A stretch of 64,000 bases of DNA from contig NZ_JAFKCV010000002.1 of NCBI RefSeq assembly GCF_017254865.1, positions 167,837 through 231,836 of the forward strand, written 5' to 3'. Positions 35,224 through 44,668 of the stretch are shown here, piece after piece. Numbering within the stretch: position 1 is the stretch's first letter; each line of letters opens with the position of its first letter. The position numbers and the translations under genes are program-made. Source of the stretch: Bowmanella dokdonensis. Lineage in GTDB: Bacteria > Pseudomonadota > Gammaproteobacteria > Enterobacterales > Alteromonadaceae. The notes under the pieces were generated by a model, which worked only from the letters and a program-made list of their open reading frames with translations, was not told the DNA's origin and did not search any database.

Positions 35224-38200
35224 ATGAAACATTTTCGTCCGACCATGATCGCGACCCTGATCACCTCTGCATTGGCCACAGGGACATTAAGTTCCGCCGC
35301 TATCGCCATGACAGACAGAACCAATTTTGACGCCAGCAGCCAGGTTAAAGGTCCCGGGCTGGTCTCTACGGCCCAGAAAGCGCTCGCACAGAGACCAAGT
35401 ATTTCTGGCGCAAAAAGTCAGTATGATGCCAATCTGGGCAAGGCCACCTTTATCTGGGCGGACGCCAACAGAAGCAGACCGAATCTGTCACTCATTGCCC
35501 CTGAGCAACGCAGCCAGTATGCAGCGGAATATTATCTCAACCGGTTGACCGGCATGGGGTCGGCAAAGGCCGGTATCAGCCAAGTGAAATTGCAGTCCCT
35601 GCACGATATACAACGTGGAGCCATTGTGGCCAAGTTCCGCCAGAGTATTCAGGGGATTGAAGTCTTCAACCGCGAGTACAATGTGGCCATGGATCGGGAA
35701 CTGAACCTCGTTGCAGGATCAGGTTACCTGGCTCAAAGCCCGGATAAGCGTAACCTGTTGAAGTTACTGGGCAGCTTTACCAGCGCCGAGATGGCCGTGC
35801 AGAAGGCTTTTACTGATTTGGCCGGTGCTCAGGTGAACCTGTACAAAAGCAACGAATCCAACGGCTATGTGCACTTCGAAGCCGAAGCACTGGATTCAGA
35901 CAAGCAGGTGGTGGGGCAGCCCAGGGCCAAGAAGGTGTTCTACGAACTGAAAGGCAAGCTCGTTGCGGCATATTATGTGGAAGCAGAAATCGCTGACAAG
36001 GCCGCAGTCGACAGCCAGTATTTCAGTTTTGTCATTGACGCCCAAAGTGGCGATATTTTATACCGCAAGAACCTTCAGGCACATGCCAATGAATTTACCT
36101 ACCGTGTTTATGCAGAGAGAAATGGTTATCCCTGGGAGGGTCCCCATGGCGATGTACTGCCGGCGGAAACCCCGGTGCAGATTGACGAAACCGAAATCCT
36201 TGAGGCGCCACTGGTAACCCTCTCCCATTACAGAAAAATCAGCACGCAGGATCCCTGGCTTGATGAAGATGCCACCACCACATCCGGCAATAACGTCTTT
36301 GCCTACGCGGATGTGGTCGCTCCTCAAGGCTTTACAGAGGGGGATTTCACCGCCGATGTCACCTCGCCTAACACATTTGATTATCAGTTAAGCGACGAGG
36401 AATCTCCCAGCAGTATGGGCAATCGGCAGGCTGCCATCGTCAACCTGTTCTATATGAATAACTTCCTGCACGATTTTTATTACGATCATGGTTTTGATGA
36501 GGCGTCTGGCAATGCCCAGTTGGATAACTACGGCAGGGGTGGAGTAGAAGGGGATCCACTTGAGGCGCAGGCACAGGATTATTCCGGCCTGAACAACGCC
36601 AACATGTTCACTCCGGCTGACGGCGCCAGCCCGCGTATGCAGCAGTACCTCTGGAACAGTAAGGATGCGGTCATCGGTGAAGATTTTGGCGCAACCGTGA
36701 CCTCACACCCGGAAATAGGCGTATTGGAATCTAGCCAGGTGGCCTCCTTCGGTCCCCAGCAGTACGAACGGTTCTCGGGAAATGTGGCCGTTATGTTTGA
36801 CGAAGGTGATCCGGAAACCGGACTGAATATGGACGGCTGCAGTGAAGCCACCAATCCGGATCAGTTGGCTGGCAAGATCGCTATCGTCAATCGGGGCGAA
36901 TGTAATTTCACCGTCAAGGTCCTCAATGCACAAAAAGCCGGCGCAATAGGCGCCCTCGTTGTGAATAACAACGATGATGGTACGCCTGCTCCAATGGGCG
37001 GCGAAGATCCAGAGGTGGAAATTGCCAGCGTCGGATTAAATTTTGAAGAAGGTCAGGCAATCTATGATCTGCTTGATATGGAGCAAACAGTGACCGTCGA
37101 GATGGTCAACAAGTTCCTGCTTAAGGATTCGACCTTAGACAACGGTATCATCGCCCACGAATGGGGCCACTATATCAGTAACCGTTTGGTCGGCAATGCC
37201 TCAGGACTGATCAACTTCCAGGGCGATGCCATGGGTGAAGGCTGGGGGGATTTCCATTCCCTGATGTTTATTGCCAGAAAGTCCGATATTGAACTGCTCA
37301 ACAATGACCAGTTCCAGCGTGCCTATGCCACCGGCACTTATGTGGAAGCTTTCTGGCGGGGTATTCGTCGTCTGCCCTACTCCACCGATATGGAAATCAA
37401 CCCCTTGTCTTTCCGTCATATTACTGAAGGAGCCGGCGGTGACATAGGCATCCCCGACACCAGTGTGGAATCCCCTCACGCGGCCGGCGAAGTCTGGGCG
37501 ACCATGTTGTGGGAAAGCTATGTTGCACTGATCAACAAGCACGGGTTTAACATTGCTCAAAAACGCATGGCAGACTATCTGGTTGCCGGCTACAAACTGA
37601 CGCCGATCGCTCCCACTTATACGGAAGCAAGGGATGCCATACTGGCGGCAGCCTTTGCCAATGATCAGAATGACTATCGCCTGATGCTGGCGGCCTTCGC
37701 CAAAAGGGGAATGGGACTGGGAGCCGTACCCCCGGAAAGATATAGTGAGAACCTTACCGGCGTCACCGAATCCTTTGCTACCGAACTGGCCACCTATACG
37801 CTGGCCGATGCAGACATCAATGCCGACTACAACGGTGAGGAGCTTGGCTTTTGCACCAATGACGGCATCCTGGATGTAGGCGAAACGGGAACGGTGAACG
37901 TCGCCATCAAAAACGTCGGCAGTGAGACCCTGAATGCTGTCCAGGCACAGTTAGTGGTGACCAGCGATCACGATGTGACTTTCGAAAACAACGGTCTGAT
38001 TACATTTGATCCGTTGGAACCCTTCGAAACCTCAGCGGCCAAGACTGTCATGCTCACTCTGAATGAAGCCGGTATTGGCGAAGAGCTGGAGATCCAGGTC
38101 ACCTTCCCGGAACTGGAAGATGGCGACGATATAGTCGAAGCCACGGCGGGCAGCATCAGTGCCCTGGTGAACATGCATTTTGATCCCAGGGAGCCTGTCG

Positions 38201-39231
38201 ATGGCGTCGCTTTTGACGATATGGAGAGCCTCAGTCTGCTGAATGACTGGCAGGAAAATATCATGGAAGGAGACGACCTGGCCGTGGGGACCCGGGTGAT
38301 CGACACGGATAACACCGGCTTTTTCCAGGGCTACAATCCAGACGTAGATCTTGAAGAACAAACCATGTTATTGCTTAACAACGGGTTCCAGTCAGATGTC
38401 GCCTATGAAACAGCCCCATTTACTGTGGGTACGGATGGCGACTTTGAGGTCAGCTTCTGGCATTTCTACTGGCTGGAAAACGGCTGGGACGGCGGTGTGG
38501 TGGAAATCAGCGTTAACAACAACGACTGGGTTGACGTCACACAAATGGGTGGTGAGTTCAGTGTTGGATACAATGGGGTCATCATTGACGACTCCTCCGC
38601 AGCGTTGTCCGGGCGCGCGGTCTTCACCGACTGGAATACAGATGGCTTCGCCACTTTTGCCGGTAACCGGGAAAGCATCAACTTTGGCAGTGCATTAAAT
38701 GGCAATGAAGTCAGACTGCGTTTCAGAATCGCTTCTGATGCCACGACATCCGAATTCGGCTGGTTCATCGACAATGTGCAACTGACCAATGTCACCACCC
38801 CGGTATTCAGCAATGTGACAGCCGGAGATTCAGCGGACTGTGACAACGCGGCGCCGTTGGTAACAGTTCCTGATAATACGGTAGTGGCAGAAAATAGTTC
38901 AGGCACACTTGAGGCTATGGCAACGGACAGAAACAGTGACACCCTTACCTATCAATGGAGCCAGGTAAGTGGGCCTGCGGCCACGTTGACCGAGGCTGAC
39001 TCGGCTACCCTGAGCTTTACGGCCCCTTCAGTCAATGCCAATGCTGTTCTGGAGTTTCAGGTAACAGTGAGTGACGGCACCACGACCAGTAGTGCCAATT
39101 CTACTGTGGTCGTTACCAACCAGAATGACACTACCCCACCCACTGGCGGGGGAAGCAGCGGCGGCAGCATGGGCTGGCTGACCCTGTTACTGGCGCCCTG
39201 GGTCCTGCTGCGCAGGCGTTTTCGGGCCTGA
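35224..39231 (+). CDS. Secreted M36 (fungalysin-type) metalloprotease with PA domain and GlyGly-CTERM tail
   Basis: This 1335-residue exoprotease has a signal peptide (MKHFRPTMIATLITSALATG) and an FTP-like propeptide region to about 270. The M36 catalytic domain has zinc motif HEWGH (645-649) and the third ligand in GEGWGD (Glu672). A PA domain is inserted just before the active site (about 520-625, with GKIAIVNRGECNF). A CARDB-like beta domain (about 860-960), a jelly-roll-like segment and a REJ/PKD-like domain (about 1220-1300) follow. The tail GGGSSGGSMGWLTLLLAPW with arginines (1308-1335) is a GlyGly-CTERM signal, which in related bacteria is cut by rhombosortase after type II secretion. 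It is a single-gene unit with its own terminator. Confidence 0.93.
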   Translation: MKHFRPTMIATLITSALATGTLSSAAIAMTDRTNFDASSQVKGPGLVSTAQKALAQRPSISGAKSQYDANLGKATFIWADANRSRPNLSLIAPEQRSQYAAEYYLNRLTGMGSAKAGISQVKLQSLHDIQRGAIVAKFRQSIQGIEVFNREYNVAMDRELNLVAGSGYLAQSPDKRNLLKLLGSFTSAEMAVQKAFTDLAGAQVNLYKSNESNGYVHFEAEALDSDKQVVGQPRAKKVFYELKGKLVAAYYVEAEIADKAAVDSQYFSFVIDAQSGDILYRKNLQAHANEFTYRVYAERNGYPWEGPHGDVLPAETPVQIDETEILEAPLVTLSHYRKISTQDPWLDEDATTTSGNNVFAYADVVAPQGFTEGDFTADVTSPNTFDYQLSDEESPSSMGNRQAAIVNLFYMNNFLHDFYYDHGFDEASGNAQLDNYGRGGVEGDPLEAQAQDYSGLNNANMFTPADGASPRMQQYLWNSKDAVIGEDFGATVTSHPEIGVLESSQVASFGPQQYERFSGNVAVMFDEGDPETGLNMDGCSEATNPDQLAGKIAIVNRGECNFTVKVLNAQKAGAIGALVVNNNDDGTPAPMGGEDPEVEIASVGLNFEEGQAIYDLLDMEQTVTVEMVNKFLLKDSTLDNGIIAHEWGHYISNRLVGNASGLINFQGDAMGEGWGDFHSLMFIARKSDIELLNNDQFQRAYATGTYVEAFWRGIRRLPYSTDMEINPLSFRHITEGAGGDIGIPDTSVESPHAAGEVWATMLWESYVALINKHGFNIAQKRMADYLVAGYKLTPIAPTYTEARDAILAAAFANDQNDYRLMLAAFAKRGMGLGAVPPERYSENLTGVTESFATELATYTLADADINADYNGEELGFCTNDGILDVGETGTVNVAIKNVGSETLNAVQAQLVVTSDHDVTFENNGLITFDPLEPFETSAAKTVMLTLNEAGIGEELEIQVTFPELEDGDDIVEATAGSISALVNMHFDPREPVDGVAFDDMESLSLLNDWQENIMEGDDLAVGTRVIDTDNTGFFQGYNPDVDLEEQTMLLLNNGFQSDVAYETAPFTVGTDGDFEVSFWHFYWLENGWDGGVVEISVNNNDWVDVTQMGGEFSVGYNGVIIDDSSAALSGRAVFTDWNTDGFATFAGNRESINFGSALNGNEVRLRFRIASDATTSEFGWFIDNVQLTNVTTPVFSNVTAGDSADCDNAAPLVTVPDNTVVAENSSGTLEAMATDRNSDTLTYQWSQVSGPAATLTEADSATLSFTAPSVNANAVLEFQVTVSDGTTTSSANSTVVVTNQNDTTPPTGGGSSGGSMGWLTLLLAPWVLLRRRFRA

Positions 39232-39254
39232 TTGCCGGCAACCTTTGTAATGGT

Positions 39255-39278
39255 AAGGCTCCTCAGGGAGCCTTTTTA
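39255..39278 (+). terminator. Terminator of the M36 protease gene
   Basis: An 8-bp perfect stem, AAGGCTCC (39255-39262) with GGAGCCTT (39267-39274), has a 4-base loop and is followed by T-rich sequence. It lies 23 bp after the stop at 39231. Confidence 0.9.
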
Positions 39279-39310
39279 TTGCCCCTTAAAAAGGGGCGGC
39301 CCAAGGAGAC

Positions 39311-39334
39311 AAAAAAACCTGCCGCAGCAGGTTT
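39311..39334 (-). terminator. Terminator of the dapA-bamC-purC operon
   Basis: An 8-bp stem, AAACCTGC (39315-39322) with GCAGGTTT (39327-39334), has a CGCA loop and is followed on the minus strand by U7. It lies about 40 bp past the purC stop. Confidence 0.88.
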
Positions 39335-39373
39335 TCTTAAAGGTAATCTCTTATACCAATCGGATTACTGATT

Positions 39374-40087
39374 TTAATCGAGTTTCACACCCAGACGGCT
39401 GGCCACTTCCTCGTAGGCCTCGACGACATTACCCAACCCCTGGCGGAATCTGTCCTTGTCCAGCTTCTTCAGGGTTTCCTTGTCCCACAGACGACAGCCA
39501 TCGGGAGTGATCTCATCACCCAGCACCACGTCGCCGTCAAACAAACCAAACTCCAGCTTGTAATCGACCAGGATCAGACCCGCTTCATCAAAGAGCTTTT
39601 TCAGTACTTCATTGACCCTGAAGGTCAGTTCCTTCATCTTCTCCACCGTCGCATCATCTGCCCAGCCAAAGGTACGAATATGGGATTCGTTCACCATGGG
39701 GTCGTGCAAGGCATCATTTTTCAGGAAAAATTCAAAGGTTGGCGGTACCAGTTCCTTGCCTTCCTCAATACCAAGTCGACGCACCAGAGAGCCAGCCGCA
39801 CGATTTCTGACCACGCATTCCACCGGGATCATGTCGAGCTTCTTGACCAGTGAATCCGTATCACTAAGCAGCGCTTCCACCTGTGTCGGCACACCAGCCG
39901 CTTCAAGCCTGGACATAATAAAGTGATTAAACTTGTTGTTAATCATTCCCTTGCGGTCAAGCTGTTCGATTTTTTCGCCATCGAAGGCAGAGGTGTCATT
40001 TCTGAAGTGCAATACCAGTCGTTGGGCATCGTCGGTAGCAAATACGGTTTTGGCTTTGCCACGGTACAGTTCAGCGCGCTTTTCCAT
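39374..40087 (-). CDS. purC: SAICAR synthetase PurC
   Basis: This 237-residue enzyme makes SAICAR from CAIR, aspartate and ATP in purine synthesis. Signatures are [11 protein letters not shown] at the N-terminus, [20 protein letters not shown] and LVDYKLEFG followed by [13 protein letters not shown]. The length equals that of E. coli PurC. It follows bamC by 18 bp in the conserved dapA-bamC-purC order. Confidence 0.97.
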   Translation of the reverse strand: MEKRAELYRGKAKTVFATDDAQRLVLHFRNDTSAFDGEKIEQLDRKGMINNKFNHFIMSRLEAAGVPTQVEALLSDTDSLVKKLDMIPVECVVRNRAAGSLVRRLGIEEGKELVPPTFEFFLKNDALHDPMVNESHIRTFGWADDATVEKMKELTFRVNEVLKKLFDEAGLILVDYKLEFGLFDGDVVLGDEITPDGCRLWDKETLKKLDKDRFRQGLGNVVEAYEEVASRLGVKLD

Positions 40088-40105
40088 CTTGTCAGTCTCT
40101 TAAAG

Positions 40106-41212
40106 TTAAATATCCAGGTTGCTGGCGGACATGGTCTGAGAAAATTCAGGGTAGATGCTGGTCAGCAGATCGGCACTTACGGGCTTGCTCTCATCGTCCA
40201 TCAGGGTAATAGACGTCTTCTCGCCTATTTTTGCCAGCTTGAGGCGATAATCTTCCCGCTCCATCGGCAGGCCTTTGTCACTTCCCCACAACCTGTCCCA
40301 CCAACTGCTGTCAGGCCCCTCATAGGAAACAAATAACAGCCCATTGGACTTGTCCAAATCTTTTACGTTGAAGCCCAACTTGCGCAAAACCAACTGGGTG
40401 CGGGTCCAGGTCATATCATAGTCGCCATCGACCATAAAAGCCGGGTCCCCATCGGCATTGAAGCCCATCTGCATCTCCAGACCCTGCCTGAGCTGCTGGA
40501 CTCTTCTTGCATCGGCAATCTGGATCTGGGATTCGTAATGACCGATGACCTTGTTCAGCACATCCACTTCATTACGGCGCCTGGCCTCTGCATCCAGGTC
40601 TTCTCCCGAGCGCACTTGCTCACCTACGGTTTCCAGGTAATCCTTAAGCTGAACCTTCAGGGCGGCCGTCCGGCCATGGGGTTTCATTTCCAGCAGAAAT
40701 TCGAACCGACGACCAATACTGCGTTCGGTGGTTGTCCAATCAAACCAGCCGGAATCCAGCTCGGTCTCCATCAGCATCCAGTCGGTGACCAGCCGGCCAC
40801 TTTGCTTATCAAAGCTGTCCACGCCAATCCCCTGCTCTTCCAGGTAGCCCAGCAGAGAGTTCCACACAGCGGTATCCAGGGGCTGACTGTCGTCCACCTG
40901 GTCGAAGAAAATGGTGGCTGAACGCTGCCCCTCTTCAACGTGGGAGCCGGTAACAAGAGGCAGCACCAGGGCAGGAGAAACCACTTCCAGCTTTTGGCCC
41001 ACCAGGTTGGCGGGGGCGTTCTGACCGATTTTCGGTACCTGATATTCGGAAGATTCAGGAGGGGGATTTAAACCCTGGGGCACCTTAAAATTGACCCGCT
41101 GCTGCTCCTGCAGATAGTCGAACTCACCGTTGGCTGTACGACGCTCCAGCGAGGAGCTGCATCCTGCCAGTCCAGTTGCCAGCATTAAAGTCAGCAGAGA
41201 AAAACGATACAT
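40106..41212 (-). CDS. bamC: Outer-membrane assembly lipoprotein BamC
   Basis: This 368-residue BAM-complex lipoprotein has the signal MYRFSLLTLMLATGLAGC. It is followed by the unstructured N-terminal region that binds BamD (DYLQEQQRVNFKVPQGL...YQVPKIG) and two helix-grip domains. AAGGAG lies 5 bases before the ATG at 41210-41212; a GTG two codons earlier sits on the ribosome site and is rejected. It lies 9 bp downstream of dapA as in E. coli. Confidence 0.93.
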   Translation of the reverse strand: MYRFSLLTLMLATGLAGCSSSLERRTANGEFDYLQEQQRVNFKVPQGLNPPPESSEYQVPKIGQNAPANLVGQKLEVVSPALVLPLVTGSHVEEGQRSATIFFDQVDDSQPLDTAVWNSLLGYLEEQGIGVDSFDKQSGRLVTDWMLMETELDSGWFDWTTTERSIGRRFEFLLEMKPHGRTAALKVQLKDYLETVGEQVRSGEDLDAEARRRNEVDVLNKVIGHYESQIQIADARRVQQLRQGLEMQMGFNADGDPAFMVDGDYDMTWTRTQLVLRKLGFNVKDLDKSNGLLFVSYEGPDSSWWDRLWGSDKGLPMEREDYRLKLAKIGEKTSITLMDDESKPVSADLLTSIYPEFSQTMSASNLDI

Positions 41213-41221
41213 TGGCACTCC

Positions 41222-42103
41222 TTAGGAAATTACGCCGGCTTTTTGCATGACTTGTTCGATAGCCTTTTGATGAATGAGTTCCGGCTCCACCATGGGTAAT
41301 CTAAGCATGGGGCTGGGAAGCAAACCCATCTTGTACAACGCCCATTTGGGCATGACCGGATTGGGCTCGATAAAGAGTGCTTGATGCAGTTCGGCCAGTT
41401 GTCCATCAATTTCCCTGGCCAACACAGACTGCCCGGCGGTCGCGGCGGCACAAAGCCTGGCCATTCTGTCAGGCACCAGATTGGCAGTGACAGAAATCAC
41501 CCCATGCCCGCCCTGCAGCATGAACTCACAACCGGTGGCATCATCGCCACTGAGCAGAATGAAATCTTCAGGTAGCAAGCTTTGCATGGTCTTCAGGCGC
41601 TGGATATCGCCGGTCGCATCCTTAAGGCCCACTATACGTTTGTGTCCCGACAATACGGCCACTGTCTCAGGCAGCATATCAGTGACAGTGCGGCCTGGCA
41701 CATTGTACAGCAGCACTGGAAGGTCTGTGGCATCAGCAACTTTTTCGAAGTGACCTATCAGGCCGCGTTGCTGGGGTTTATTGTAATAGGGAACGACACT
41801 GAGCAGCCCGTCAGCCCCCACCTCGGCAGAGGCCTGGCTTAATTCTATGGCTTCGGAGGTGGAATTGGCCCCTGCTCCTGAGATAACAGGGATACGGCCG
41901 GCCGCATACTCCACCGTCTTACGCACCACTTGAATATGTTCATCGATAGGCAAGGTTGCTGATTCGCCGGTAGTCCCCACTGCCACCAAGCCATTGGTAC
42001 CGGCCTTGATATGAAATTCCACCAGTTGCTGCAATGCGGCATAGTGAATTTCGCCATCTTCGGCCATAGGGGTGACCAATGCTACAATACTACCTTTGAA
42101 CAT
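41222..42103 (-). CDS. dapA: 4-hydroxy-tetrahydrodipicolinate synthase DapA
   Basis: This 293-residue aldolase condenses pyruvate with aspartate semialdehyde in lysine and diaminopimelate synthesis. Key motifs are GTTGESATL, VLLYNVPGRT (catalytic Tyr) and IVGLKDATGD (Schiff-base Lys). AGGAG precedes the ATG. It is the first gene of dapA-bamC-purC and divergent from gcvR, the order found in E. coli. Confidence 0.97.
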   Translation of the reverse strand: MFKGSIVALVTPMAEDGEIHYAALQQLVEFHIKAGTNGLVAVGTTGESATLPIDEHIQVVRKTVEYAAGRIPVISGAGANSTSEAIELSQASAEVGADGLLSVVPYYNKPQQRGLIGHFEKVADATDLPVLLYNVPGRTVTDMLPETVAVLSGHKRIVGLKDATGDIQRLKTMQSLLPEDFILLSGDDATGCEFMLQGGHGVISVTANLVPDRMARLCAAATAGQSVLAREIDGQLAELHQALFIEPNPVMPKWALYKMGLLPSPMLRLPMVEPELIHQKAIEQVMQKAGVIS

Positions 42104-42308
42104 GCTTGCTCCTGGGAAAATAAGCGCCTAATGGTAATGACCTACCCCCGCAAAAACAAGCGACAATTGCAGTCATGGCAAAGCGCGTCCCGAATGTCGG
42201 AAAATTCGCTCGCCGTGGTAAAAAATTAACCCGCTTTGGCAGCCGGCCAATAGAGAAACGGCCAGTTTATGTTAGACTTCCCGCCTTCTGAAAACTCTAC
42301 AGATTCAT

Positions 42309-42836
42309 ATGAAACAGCAACTCATCGTGACCATTCTGGGTACCGACAAAGTCGGTATCCTGAGCACGCTGGCCGCTACGGTTGGCGCCTGTAACTGCAA
42401 CATACTGGACAGCAGGCAAGCGGTCTACGGACAGGACTTTTCTTTGACCATGATTCTGGAAGGAACCCAGAGTGCCATTATCAAGGCCGAGCTGCAGATA
42501 CCGCAGGTGTGCCAGCAGAATGATCTGCTGTCCATGATGAAGCGTACCAGACAACATCACAGGCAGGACCTGGCCTACCTGGCAGATGTGGAAGTGTCCG
42601 GCGTGGACTTTCTTGGCGTGATTCGTGAAATCACAGCGTTCTTCGCCCACTTTGATATCACCATCAGCGCGTTCAGACAGAATACCTTTCCGGATCCGCA
42701 AAGTGGTTCGGAAATGGTCGAATGCAAGATGGTCGTCAGCATGCCAAAGGGCACGGATCTCAATCAGGTCAAAGAGGCATTTGAAGGTAAGCTTGATGAG
42801 CTTAACCTGCATGGAACCATTAAGGAAAAACACTGA
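42309..42836 (+). CDS. gcvR: Glycine cleavage system regulator GcvR (two ACT domains)
   Basis: This 175-residue protein has two ACT domains, the first starting QLIVTILGTDKVGILSTLAATV and the second VEVSGVDFLGVIREITAFF. In E. coli GcvR antagonises GcvA at the gcvTHP promoter. No DNA-binding motif is present, consistent with action through protein contact. It lies 7 bp upstream of bcp, and the dapA/gcvR/bcp arrangement is the E. coli one. Confidence 0.92.
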   Translation: MKQQLIVTILGTDKVGILSTLAATVGACNCNILDSRQAVYGQDFSLTMILEGTQSAIIKAELQIPQVCQQNDLLSMMKRTRQHHRQDLAYLADVEVSGVDFLGVIREITAFFAHFDITISAFRQNTFPDPQSGSEMVECKMVVSMPKGTDLNQVKEAFEGKLDELNLHGTIKEKH

Positions 42837-42843
42837 GGTGACA

Positions 42844-43308
42844 ATGAAAACCATTCAAGCCGGACAGCCGGCCCCCAGCTTTACTCTGCCCGACCAGGAC
42901 AACCAGCCCGTGTCAGTGGATGACTTTAAAGGCAAAAAGGTATTGGTCTATTTTTATCCCAAAGCCATGACACCAGGTTGCACTGTCCAGGCCCAATGCC
43001 TGCGCGACAGCAAAACAGAGCTGGACAAACTGAATACTGTCGTGCTCGGAATCAGCCCCGATCCAGTAAAACGCCTGCCCCGATTTATCGAAAAAGAGAG
43101 CCTCAACTTCACCCTCCTATCTGATGAGGATCATCAGGTTGCCGACGCCTTTGGTGTCTGGGGGCCCAAGAAATTCATGGGCCGGGAATTCGACGGGTTG
43201 CATAGGATCAGCTTTCTGATTGACGAACAGGGCAAGATCGAAAAAGTCTTCGATAAGTTTAAAACCAAAGATCACCATCAGGTGGTGCTGGATTACCTCA
43301 AGGGATAA
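42844..43308 (+). CDS. bcp: Thiol peroxidase Bcp (atypical cysteine arrangement)
   Basis: This 154-residue peroxiredoxin Q/BCP reduces peroxides. The peroxidatic cysteine is Cys46 in MTPGCTVQAQCLRD. A second cysteine, Cys52, lies six residues later, whereas E. coli Bcp has its resolving cysteine five residues later (TVQAC). The start at 42844 has GAGGTG upstream; an in-frame extension into gcvR is spurious. It is translated from the gcvR transcript. Confidence 0.95.
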   Translation: MKTIQAGQPAPSFTLPDQDNQPVSVDDFKGKKVLVYFYPKAMTPGCTVQAQCLRDSKTELDKLNTVVLGISPDPVKRLPRFIEKESLNFTLLSDEDHQVADAFGVWGPKKFMGREFDGLHRISFLIDEQGKIEKVFDKFKTKDHHQVVLDYLKG

Positions 43309-43314
43309 TGCAAA

Positions 43315-43338
43315 AAGTTAGCAGGCCGTCAGGCCTGC
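43315..43338 (-). terminator. Terminator hairpin spanning the perM stop codon
   Basis: A 7-bp stem, GCAGGCC (43321-43327) with GGCCTGC (43332-43338), has a loop that contains the perM stop codon. On the minus strand it is followed by TAAC and U5. Its position inside the end of the gene is unusual but the shape is that of a rho-independent terminator. Confidence 0.6.
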
Positions 43339-44405
43339 CCTGCCGACTCTTTGAGATGGCTTTTTTCAGACCAGGCGTTAAACACGGCCTTCACCAAGGT
43401 TGCCAGCGGGATGGCAAAAAACACCCCCCAGAAACCCCATAAACCGCCAAAGAACAATACAGCCAGAATAATATAGACGGGATGCAGGCTAACCGCCTCA
43501 GAGAACAGGAGGGGCACCAGCAGGTTACCGTCCAACGCCTGGATAATGCCGTAGGCGATCATCAGATACCAGAAGTCAGGCGTCAGGCCCCACTGGAACA
43601 GCGCCACGATACCCACGGGAAAAGTGACTACGGCCGCCCCTATATAAGGTATCAGCACCGACAGCCCGACCAGCACACCCAACAACAAAGAGTAACGCAA
43701 ATCCATCAGGGCAAAAGTGAGGGTGGAAACCGTGCCGACAATCAGGATTTCAATCACTTTGCCACGAATATAATTGATGATTTGTCCGTTCATTTCGTGG
43801 CCAACTTGTTTGAGCAGTCTCCTGTCCTTGGGCATGATGCCGGAAATATTCGCTAACAGCTCACCTCTGTCCTTGAGGATGAAAAACACCATCAGCGGCA
43901 CCAGGATAAAATAGATCATCAGTGCCACCAGACTGACGATGGAACTCAGGGACGCGGTGATAATGTCCTCGCCAAGGCCCACCACCCTTTCATTTACTCC
44001 CTTCAACGCATTATCTATATCCGTTCGGTACAAAAGTCCGGGGTATTTGTCAGGTAAGGTGGAAATCCAGGCCTGCGCCTCGGACCAGATTTGCGGCAAC
44101 TCGGTCAACAGGTTGATCCCCTGTCTCCAGACCACTGGCACCAGCCCGATCATTGCCAGGATACAGATGCTGATAAACAATATCAGTACCAGGCTGGTGG
44201 CAGTGGTCCTGCCCAACCCCATTGCATTCAGCTTGGCTACCGGCCACTCCAGCAGATAGGCAATAATAATGGCGACCAGGACCGGGGCCAGCATGTCACC
44301 CCAGAAAATCAACACCGCAAAGGACAGCACCAGCATAATCAGCAAGGTGGCCGAAGCCGGATCGGAGAACTTACGCCTGTACCAACCGTTAAACAGCTCT
44401 AACAT
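43329..44405 (-). CDS. perM: AI-2E family transporter PerM-like permease
   Basis: This 358-residue inner-membrane protein has about 8 helices and the AI-2E/PerM signature region VGLSVLIPYIGAAVVTFPVGIVALFQWG. The length is close to E. coli PerM (353). The start at 44403-44405 begins MLELFNGWYRRK and overlaps the stop of the TusA-like gene by one base (TGATG). An upstream extension of 97 codons is an overlap artefact. The substrate is unknown; some family members are Na+/H+ antiporters or export autoinducer-2. It is divergent from bepA, as in E. coli. Confidence 0.9.
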   Translation of the reverse strand: MLELFNGWYRRKFSDPASATLLIMLVLSFAVLIFWGDMLAPVLVAIIIAYLLEWPVAKLNAMGLGRTTATSLVLILFISICILAMIGLVPVVWRQGINLLTELPQIWSEAQAWISTLPDKYPGLLYRTDIDNALKGVNERVVGLGEDIITASLSSIVSLVALMIYFILVPLMVFFILKDRGELLANISGIMPKDRRLLKQVGHEMNGQIINYIRGKVIEILIVGTVSTLTFALMDLRYSLLLGVLVGLSVLIPYIGAAVVTFPVGIVALFQWGLTPDFWYLMIAYGIIQALDGNLLVPLLFSEAVSLHPVYIILAVLFFGGLWGFWGVFFAIPLATLVKAVFNAWSEKSHLKESAGQA

Positions 44406-44668
44406 CAAATGTCCTTGTGGGTGAAATGAAAATACAACCGACCTGCAATCATAGACTGGGAACTGGCACTGATTCCCCGGCTGCTCAGCCAGCGTATCAC
44501 ATCCTGATTGTCTGCTGAGGCATGTCGCAGGATCAAAGTGAGCTGCCGTCCCGGCGACTGTCCGGCCAACCAGCGTTTGACTTCTAAAAGCGCCAGTGGA
44601 CAGGTCAGTTCCGAAATATCCAGTGCTTGCAAAAAACAACCTCGCGAATCTGCATGGGCGCTTATCAT
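44405..44668 (-). CDS. TusA/SirA-like sulfur-carrier family protein
   Basis: This 87-residue protein has the TusA/SirA/YedF pattern: LDISELTCPLALLEVKRWL with the signature Cys-Pro at 23-24, then a beta-alpha-beta layout. TusA carries persulfide sulfur for tRNA thiolation. Which family role applies here is unclear. The start is uncertain: ATG 44666-44668 gives a family-like length but has no ribosome site, and a longer GTG start at 44746 adds 26 residues that do not fit the family. It is translationally coupled to perM by a one-base overlap. Confidence 0.72.
   Translation of the reverse strand: MISAHADSRGCFLQALDISELTCPLALLEVKRWLAGQSPGRQLTLILRHASADNQDVIRWLSSRGISASSQSMIAGRLYFHFTHKDI

Noticed and set aside
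42104-42308. Lysine riboswitch before dapA or glycine riboswitch near gcvR
   Set aside because: The 205-bp gap lacks the conserved cores and stem arrangement of either class.
42297-42854. 185-codon minus-strand open frame opposite gcvR
   Set aside because: GcvR is supported by its ACT domains and synteny; the antisense frame is not.
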